From assembly GCF_965363235.1 (NCBI RefSeq), contig NC_134840.1, positions 90,346,416 through 90,410,415 on the forward strand: a stretch of DNA of 64,000 nucleotides, written 5' to 3'. The notes beneath the pieces were generated by a model. It searched no databases, was not told the origin of the DNA, and worked only from the letters and a program-made list of their open reading frames with translations. The first letter of the stretch is position 1. Every line of letters begins with the position of its first letter. The DNA comes from Mytilus galloprovincialis. Taxonomy: Eukaryota > Mollusca > Bivalvia > Mytilida > Mytilidae. This document shows positions 56,451 through 64,000 of this stretch, in pieces. Position numbers and translations under genes: made by a program.

Positions 56451-57700
56451 AACTAAAAAAAGTTTTATAAAAACTGTTTAGACGCTGCAGGTTAGTAATA
56501 CATATTTCTCACATTCTTTGCAGGGAGACAAAAAAATTATGATTTTGAAAATTATTGATTGAAGTTATACTAAAGTTGTGACATATGACTAAATTTTCTT
56601 CTAAGAAGTTTTAGAGAGAATGGTTATGAAGCAAAAAAATTCTTTCCCAGGTTTTTTTTTCCGAAAGTGTGAAATAATGACATAACTCAATATCTATATT
56701 TTCCTTTTATTCAGCAATGTACTTTCATCATGGCTCTACATTCATCAATTAACTGACACAACAAACTACCTTATATATCCAACATAATGATGATAATGAG
56801 ATGATCACAAGCCCTGATCATCACCTTTACAATACAGGTAATACTATATATATCATCCAATCAAACCACCCATATAATAATAACTTGAAGCTTTTTTTTT
56901 TATATATTACAGTTTGTTTGGCTCATAGAATTACTTTGAAAGCAAAGTTATTTAATTGTTAAAATTGTGGCTTTTATTTATATATGAATTCACCACAATA
57001 TTACCAATGTAAAACTCCACCTCTATCAAACAGTTTACGAATAATTTTGAAATCACAATGAACTTTCACACACCAATCTAGAGTTGTTTTTAATGAGTTA
57101 CACCTATTGACCAGAGGTAAATCAGCATAAACAACCTCACCAAACAATCGATTCTTACTATGACATAACAACATAAACATTGTGACATAAGAAATATACG
57201 TCAAAGTCGTTCATACAATAAACAACTATAAGCAAACTCTCTCATTTATAACAAACTATATATATATATATATTAGAATAAAATTAATGGACCTCTATCA
57301 CACACACACATACATGCTTATATATACAGTCACACATACATACAATAATGGAATGATAAATGGCTAGCACCTCAATGATCAGTTATACATAAACATTCAT
57401 TTAAAAGATCAGTGACCGGTACAATGTATGGGTGAAAGTGTGAATGAAATGGAGATCTGATATTTTTAGGAATATCTTAATGATTGTAAACAGAGATTAA
57501 ATTTAAAAAATCAGGAACAAATTGCATATAACAGAAACTCCTTCATCTCAGACATAATTATTTTGACCTTTTGTTTCTTAATTTCTTCAAAGTAATTACC
57601 TTCATTATCTGAAATGTTTCAACCAAAAATGTGAAATGCAAAGGATGTATAATTACTCTGCATATTGTCCAATATATATATAGAGAGAGAGAATTAAAAC
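56451..57700. other. Intergenic, microsatellites, no gene seen
   Basis: A (TA)n run occurs at about 57258-57272 and CACACA at about 57300-57310. The short minus frame at 57001-57204 has no recognised domain. Confidence 0.4.
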
Positions 57701-58350
57701 TAGAGGCTCTGAAGAGCCTGTGTCACTCACCTTGGTCTATGTGCATATTAAACAATGGACACAGATAAATTCATGACAAAATTGTGTTTTGGTGATAGTG
57801 ATGTGTTTGTAAAAAAAATGACCATAATGGGCAATAACTCCTTAAGGGGTCAATTGACAATTTTGGTCATGTTAACTTATCTGTAGAACTTATTTTGCTG
57901 AACATTATTGGTGTTTACAGTTTATCTCTATCTATAGTAATATTCAAGATAATAACCAAAATCTGAAAAATTTCCTTAAAATTACTAACTCAGGGGCAGC
58001 AACCCAACAACAGGTTGTCCAGTTTGTCTGAAAATTTGAGGGCAGATAGATCTTGACCCAATAAACAATATTACCACATGTCAGATTTGCTCTAAATTCT
58101 TTGGTGTCAAGAGATATAAGCCAAAATCTACATTTTACCATCTTGGTTGGTTGGCAGGGTCATGCCACACATTTTTTAAACTAGATACCCCAATAATGAT
58201 TGTGGCTAAGTTTGGTTAAATTTGGCCCAGTTGTTTCAGAGGAGAAGATTTTTGTAAAAGTTTACGGACGCCGGACGACGGACGCCTGATGACGGACGCC
58301 AAGTGATGAGAAAAGCTCACTTGATCTTTCAGGTCAGGTGAGCTAAAAAA
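57701..58350 (+). repeat. Dispersed repeat family D, apparently full length (about 650 bp)
   Basis: It starts with a small hairpin, AGGCTCTGAAGAGCCT, then GTGTCACTCACCTTGG. It ends with a GGACGCCGGACGACGGACGC run and a longer hairpin AGCTCACTTGA...TCAGGTGAGCT followed by CTAAAAA. I recognise these ends as a very abundant bivalve repeat. The CACTCACCTT/AGGTGAGCT ends are complementary, giving an imperfect inverted terminus. The class is unknown; Helitron-like is one option because of the hairpin plus CTAA. Confidence 0.8.
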
Positions 58351-60169
58351 GCATACTGAATCAGACAATAACTAAAAAAATCCCAATGATACTTCATATA
58401 ATATACATATTTTTTTGCTGAGTAATACAATAAAAAGATTAAAGAAATCATAACAGGAAAAATGTATGTAGCACTAGTTTTGCTATCATTTTGGAAACCA
58501 ATACTTCTTTTTCAAATATATTCTGCCCTAGTATATGATATACAAGGGACATGAGATTTTATATGAAATTCAAAAAATAATTTTGAAATGTTATCATTGT
58601 CAGATACTATTAAAATGAAACCATAATAAAAGATTTGAAGTTTATAGTAACAGTACTTAAATTTCACCTGATATGCTACTGAGGAACAGATATTAAGACC
58701 CACAAAAAAAACCCATAATCACGCTAAGTATGAAAATCACCAACTACCAGCAATTGGCAGAGTGCTTACATTAATTGCACTAGATTTGTTAGGTTTCTAT
58801 AGTAACAAAGAATCGAACACACCTTACCTAAAACAAATTATAAAAAAAAACAGACTATTGACACTCTGGTACATAAACCTGAACAGTAAAGAACATTTAA
58901 TCTAAAGCATATATATGTCTATGCAAAATATAATAAAAAAGAGTTCTTACCTGATCAAGCATTAATGACAATGGTTACTGTAGTCAATAATTCTCTCTAT
59001 GATGTAGTTTGTTTGAAATAGTAAAAACAGATACAGTTGTTTACAAATGAAATGACAAAATTCATTTCAGCATATAAACTGAGAATGATAAATAAGAAAA
59101 TGTTCAAAATCTAAAGAAATTGTACAATCAACAATCCCAACCATAGTGTGAAGTTTGTAGATATTCGTTCGAAGCATACTAGAGCACATAAAATTTTAAA
59201 ATACCCATAATTTATCTAACAATCAAAGTCCAATAACTCTGGAATGATTTATCAGAAATTTGTTTAAATTAAAATCTTAATTATTATTTTTATCAATTGA
59301 AACAGTTGACAGTAAATCAATCCAATCAAACTCAAGATATGATACAACATGACAAAAATATACTTAAATTGGACCACTAAAGTCTGTAACTTTAGAAACC
59401 CAAGCCAGAAAACTTTAAAAATTGAAAAGGAGCAGAGGAAATCAATTCTAACATACTTGAGTTTGTGTCTGATATGTGAATATTCAAAGTAAGCTCATTT
59501 CAGTCAAACTGAATTTTATATTTAAATTAGTGTGGATTAATTTATTTGTGTGGGTACCAATTATCAGGGATTGAGGAAAACTTGCATTTTCATGGATATT
59601 TGATTTCTTGGATTTCAAGAGTCTGCATATAATCAGACAGCAAATTTACAATACAATGAACATCTAAATTTGTGGTTTTTCTGTCAAATTGAAAATCCAT
59701 TAAATTGGTATCCAACAAATAATAGTGAATCCACAGTACATGAAAATTGGTGAAAGCAAAATTAAGTTATTGTACAATGAATTGATGAAAGGACAAATTG
59801 ATGGAAATTGATAAACCAAAATAAGTCCCTCCTAAACAGGTGTATTAAATTCATTTGTGGACACTATATTTTTTTATGGAAAAATATATTTCATTAAAAT
59901 AACTACCATGTTCCACAAAGATCTAGCAGATGTATTATCATAAATACATTAAATCATACAAGCATGCAAATGTAGGTAAAGGTGACTTCATTATTTTTAA
60001 AACAAATTTCTAATATGTAATAAGATTACCAAGGTGAATTTTGGTGAACTATGGTTTTTGAGATTTGGTGCTACATCTGTTTTTCATTTCTTGTTTTGTC
60101 ATAAATTAGGCCATTGGTTTTTTCATTTGAGTTGTTTCAAATTAAGTCTTACGTTTATTTTTTTTATCA
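58351..60169. other. Intergenic, no gene seen
   Basis: AT-rich. A good minus-strand donor (GATCAG/GTAAGAAC, junction at about 58950) is present, but no convincing exon precedes it. Confidence 0.4.
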
Positions 60170-60312
60170 TAGCTGATTTTACAGTTATCTCAGCATAGGT
60201 TTTGCTTATTATTAAAGGCTTTAAGATGACCTATAACTGCTTCAATCCCTTTCATTTGGACCCTGTTGGCTGGTTGAATCATTGTTAATCAAGCCACATC
60301 TCCATATTTTAT
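60170..60312 (+). repeat. Dispersed repeat family A, diverged copy
   Basis: GCATAGGTTTTGCTTATTAT, AAAGGCTTTAAGATGACCTA and AAGCCACATCTCCATATTTT follow the family A order at 39020-39150 with many substitutions. Confidence 0.55.
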
Positions 60313-60613
60313 ATAGAATGCTTTTTCCAGAGAGACATACAAACAAGGGTAATCTAAATGCCCAAGCAACATTCATGACAGAGAACAATAACATGCTAAT
60401 TGGATTTACAGAGATCAAGAAAGTGTCTGCATTTTAAAAAATACCAATGCTAAAAAAAAATGATAATTCAAATAATTTTTGTTGGACTCAACATTTGCAA
60501 ACTTAAAATTAGCAAAACTGCTTTTTTAGATAGATATTTTTTTGTCATTTCAGGCAAGGTGTGTTCCGGATGCATGAATTAATATTTCCAATAAGCTAGT
60601 CAAAGCTATTGTT

Positions 60614-60807
60614 TTAGTCTGTGGCTGTCTTCTCTTTAACAGTATGATTATCAGGACTAGGGTGTGAAAACTTTTCTAATCGTCTTCGTCGCACTTCATG
60701 TTGTTCATCCTCATGTTCTTCTTGTGTTGGATCTTCCCAGGTGGGTATCATTTCTTCTATAGGCGGAGTATAGCCTGTAGCTCCTTCTAAATCTGATAAA
60801 TCTTTAA
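60614..60807 (-). CDS. SYVN1: HRD1/synoviolin E3 ubiquitin ligase, last coding exon
   Basis: 194 bases from an acceptor TTCTATTTCAG to TAA at 60616-60614. Joined to the G left by the previous exon, it codes VKDLSDLEGATGYTPPIEEM, then an acidic stretch, EVRRRRLEKF, and a polar tail ending TATD. The short E-x-RRRRL-x-K motif near the C terminus is what animal HRD1 proteins carry at their end, which supports both identity and frame. HRD1 ubiquitinates misfolded proteins in endoplasmic reticulum-associated degradation. The tail after RRRRLEK is longer than I recall for vertebrates. No polyadenylation site was pinned down; the 300 bp downstream (60313-60613) are probably 3' UTR. Confidence 0.85.
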
Positions 60808-61651
60808 CTGAAATAGAAACAAATTTAATTAATGACCAAAATCACAAACAGATACCCTTTGCCCTGCAAAACTTTTAGTATATTGAAGTAAGTGAATTCC
60901 ATTCTCTCCCCTTTTACATGATGAACTGGTATAATTTCCATGTGTCTTGAAAGCAGAAATGAGGTCTAGCGGGACCCGGGAATGACAAAAAAATGAGAAT
61001 TGCTTATGTACAAAGTGTAAGCGGGATACAGGAATCTGACAAAACAGTAAGCAGGATCCGGGATCGGAACCCCCAATGAGACCCCCTTAATAGGGGAATT
61101 CATTTTCTTCAATAATTTCATTGCTCTTTTCAACATTTTATATTTTTTTGGTTAATTTTTGTTATTGTTTTACCATGTCAATTTGTTCTAATATTTCTTG
61201 TTCTTTTCAAAATGTCATAACCTCACAGGTTACTCTTTTAAACATGTTTTTGAAAGTCTCTAATAATTTTTTGTAAGGAATGTGATGGTATGAAAATCAA
61301 AATGATTTTAATGGCCTAAAATTGCAAAACCCCAAAGATATGACAATGTTGTATTCCATTTTAAGAAAGAAAACAAAAATAAATTAAAACTTTGTTTAAA
61401 AAAAAAAAAGAAGATGAATACATCATAACAAGTTCAACTTTCAAAATTACTTGTTACGACTCATTGGAGCTGCTTGTTTTTAACTTGTTTTCAGTCCTTT
61501 TTTGCAAAATGATGTTGCCTGCTTTATCATAGAAATGTGTGTTGAGGAATCCTGAACAATATAAGCAGGAGCACATTTTAAAGAGATGCATTGACTATAT
61601 TAATATTTTTTCCATTAACTTTACTTACATCTAATAAATATTTGATCTTAC

Positions 61652-61779
61652 CTAAATCTCTATCATTGTTAACTACTGGTGATGATTCTTTAGATTTTTC
61701 TCTACTAGATGATGAAGCATTATTTGTGTCTGTTGGTGTATTATTACTGGGTGTACCAGATAAATTTATATTAGGTATG
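61652..61779 (-). CDS. SYVN1: HRD1/synoviolin, internal low-complexity exon
   Basis: 128 bases between acceptor TTTTCTTTCAG and donor TTTAG/GTAAGATC. It completes a Ser codon (AG+C) from the upstream exon and leaves one base (G) for the next, so phases match on both sides. It codes a Ser/Thr/Asn-rich linker (SIPNINLSGTPSNN, then SSSSREKSKESSPVV). Animal HRD1 proteins have a poorly conserved Ser/Thr/Pro-rich linker at this position. The flanking introns are 844 bp (60808-61651) and 1,315 bp (61780-63094). Confidence 0.85.
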
Positions 61780-62250
61780 CTGAAAGAAAAGATCAGTTGT
61801 CTTTAAATACAAGTGTTTCCTTTGCCAACCAGAATCATATAGCTACTAGATGTTGTGTGCAAATACAATCAATCATTCCTGACCTATTGTTAATAGAACA
61901 ATAGCCCAAAGAATGTTTCAATCAGCATTCTTTTTTGATTTTTTTTTAATTCAAAATATTTATAATATAAACTTTTAATATCCATTCTGAATTGCTTGGA
62001 TAAGGGTGCTTAGGAAGCAAGTCAATTTCTTAAAAAAAAGAATTTTAAGGAGCATAACTTCACTAACAAAATTGGTTGATAAAGGAGAAATAGTGCTTCC
62101 AATGCTATTTGTTCTAGGTAAAAACGATTTGTTACACCCTAGTTTCGTAATTTGATTAATATTATGTTGTCTTCCTTGAAAAATACTTCAAAATTTGCCA
62201 AGAACAATTTTCATATGAAATTTATTTCTTAAACATTTTGATTTGCATTC

Positions 62251-62698
62251 GTCGCTGGGCTTCCAAATGTTGTAAATTACAAATTTTTCAAGAAAAAAAT
62301 ATCTCACAAACAGGCTTTGAAAATTTTGACAAAGTGCATGCTTCCAAATTGTCTTAGTGAACTTGAACATTTTTGTAAATTGCAGTGAAATAAAAACTAT
62401 GACATTTCTGGATTATACGAGAACTTAAATTATTTTCACAGAATTAAAGAAATGTACAATTATTTTAATCCCAAAGTCATTATACACGATTTACAAGATT
62501 TCATGCAACATTTTGGAAGCAAACTTTATAAACAACTGACATTGGCAATTTTGTAATATGTCTTATTTCAAACGTTTTGATTGGTCTATAAACTGTATGT
62601 TATTTTGTTATACCAAAGATTTCCTCCCGCCCAGACCATTGGTGTCAAAAAGTACTTTTAGCCCAAAGTCATATACAACATTTTGGAAGCCCAGCGAC
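62251..62698. mobile_element. 448-bp inverted-repeat element in an HRD1 intron
   Basis: The left end GTCGCTGGGCTTCCAAATGT and the right end ACATTTTGGAAGCCCAGCGAC are inverted copies. The inner sequence repeats the TTTGGAAGC/GCTTCCAAA motif at about 62340 and 62514. No coding capacity and no clear target duplication were seen. It sits between HRD1 exons, so it is spliced out. Most likely a MITE. Confidence 0.65.
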
Positions 62699-63094
62699 TA
62701 ATCATTTATGTTGAACTCATGTAAAATATTGATGATATAAACATTAAATATTTTTTATTATCAAAATCAATCGAGAACTGTAAGTTGGAGAGAAGGTTTA
62801 AAATTAGAACCAAATTTTTTTATTATTAGCGTTATGCCATTTTAAAATTTTAAGGCTGACAGTCACAACATTTCATCAAGGACTTAAATTCTGAGTTATA
62901 TCTGTAAATAATAAGTGCTTAAAGCTAACGATTCCATGCAACTACATACCAAATATAACTCACTTAATATCATATAAAACTGAACAAAATAGTAATAAGG
63001 AGCTGCCCCAAATTCTTTAAATTGTTTGGTGATTTTGTCCACTCTACTAATTACATAACTATATGTATGTCTGGAGACATGTAAAGAACTGTAC

Positions 63095-63272
63095 CTAGAC
63101 TGTGATGCTACTGTGTTATATTGTTGTATCAGTATCATAGCACCATCTAAAAGGCACTGTATATCTCTTAACCATTGTATCCTGGCTTCTACATTTTGTC
63201 TCTCTTGGCCTTCCATATTTTTTAATTCTTCATCAGTTAAACCTTCAGGTCTTGTTGGTGGTAAAGGCATTC
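63095..63272 (-). CDS. SYVN1: HRD1/synoviolin, exon with conserved C-terminal helix region
   Basis: 178 bases from acceptor GATCTTTTCAG/GA to donor TCTAG/GTACAG. It codes MPLPPTRPEGLTDEELKNME, then GQERQNVEARIQWLRDIQCL and LDGAMILIQQYNTVASQS. This matches the segment of animal HRD1 where a Pro-rich stretch is followed by EEL-x-x-MEG-x-ERQ-x-x-EAR-x-Q-x-LR-x-I-x-x-LLD-x-AM-x-x-I-x-QY. The match is long enough to name the gene. The first codon is split, with GA here and one base upstream. RING and transmembrane exons must lie beyond 64000. The minus frame continues open past the donor to 62896, but the phase-matched next exon shows the donor is used. Confidence 0.92.
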
Positions 63273-64000
63273 CTGAAAAGATAAATCATTTAATTTAAAG
63301 ATTAAAAAAAATACACATAACTAGTTGGTGGTTTGCTTAAATTTGAAACAAACAAAAACAAAATACTAATAGCAGGGAAATTATATGATGTTTGATTAAC
63401 AATATTTAATCAACTTTTAAATATATATAGTTTACCAGGACAAAAGAAAATAACGTGAATGTAAGCAGTAAATTTGTGTGCATGTGTCAAACATATTTCT
63501 AGCTAATCAGAATACAGCATTGTTTTCAAAGCGAAAGAAGGGTGTCATATTAGAATTAACTTCACATGATGGTATAACATAAAGAGAGTGCATGTCTGAG
63601 AAGAGTACGATACAAGAAATTTAGTACAAATCAAATATTTAAAAACTGCTGACAAAAATTTGATGATAGCAATATTTCTGGTGATATTTATTTATTCACT
63701 TTTTGTCTTGTCAGCATGACGTGATGTGAATTTCAGTCAATAAAATATTAGCATTTATATAAATTGAAAACCTATTGTAAATATACATAGATAGAAAAGA
63801 GCTATCAACGATGGAATGTCAAATCAAATGAAATGTCAAATGAAACCTGTCAGTTGTACAGTGTAAATTGCGGCATGATTGATATGTATTAATAGTATTT
63901 GTCCAACTTCAACCTTTCATAAGAGGAGATATTGATAATTTTGTATTATTACTGAGGAGAAAACATCAATATTGCTACACTTTGTTAGTTTGACATATTA
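63273..64000 (-). other. HRD1 intron, running off the window
   Basis: No further HRD1 exon was found before the right edge, so this is taken as the intron upstream of the exon at 63095-63272. No repeat was recognised. Confidence 0.6.

Noticed and set aside
58940-58990. Minus-strand exon ending at a strong GTAAGAAC donor
   Set aside because: The only nearby acceptor gives a tiny segment with no coding support downstream of the HRD1 stop.

Overview
The window looks like a stretch of bivalve mollusc nuclear genome, most likely a mytilid mussel. This is inferred from strong AT richness, intron-split genes with GT-AG junctions, a metazoan bHLH gene, a metazoan-type HRD1 gene, and several dispersed repeat families that I recognise as typical of mussels. 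Coding density is very low. Most recognisable content is mobile DNA and tandem repeats.

Host genes. (1) A complete single-exon bHLH transcription factor, closest by eye to delilah, at 7838-8458 (+). (2) The last three coding exons of an HRD1/synoviolin (SYVN1) E3 ubiquitin ligase on the minus strand: 63095-63272, 61652-61779 and 60614-60807, with matching splice phases. The RING and membrane exons lie beyond the right edge. (3) Weaker exon candidates on the plus strand: a terminal exon with an EGF-like cysteine pattern (28533-28700), a 38-nt micro-exon with consensus splice sites (49956-49993), an open frame at 16730-17006, and a short signal-anchor-like ORF at 37582-37764.

Mobile elements. 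The centrepiece is an apparently intact tyrosine-recombinase retrotransposon of the Ngaro/DIRS order (43079-49856, minus strand). It has a gag-like ORF, an RT-RNase H ORF, a tyrosine recombinase ORF and split direct repeats in the order A1-ORFs-B1-A2-B2. Gag and RT are in the same frame, separated only by a TGA followed by CTA, a context known for stop-codon readthrough. Other elements are: a 2.27-kb palindrome built from roughly 30-bp units (465-2732); a 3.13-kb terminal-inverted-repeat element with 6-bp target duplications and repeated subterminal motifs (37786-40918); smaller palindromic MITEs (25637-26076, 36001-36204, 62251-62698); a decayed LINE whose 5' end is mirrored around one of these MITEs (35166-36331); and a remnant of an RT with a YIDD motif (29820-29990).

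Tandem and dispersed repeats. Minisatellites or satellites lie at 4231-4370, 6417-6735, 17810-19512, 33495-34262 and 53060-53575. Two elements have a core of about 150-bp repeats (22185-23282 and 55731-56450), and the first ends in a hairpin plus CTAA. Several dispersed families recur in both orientations; I label them A to E.

The genes do not form an operon or a shared pathway. All coordinates and motifs come from reading by eye. Family names rest on remembered motifs, not on a database search.
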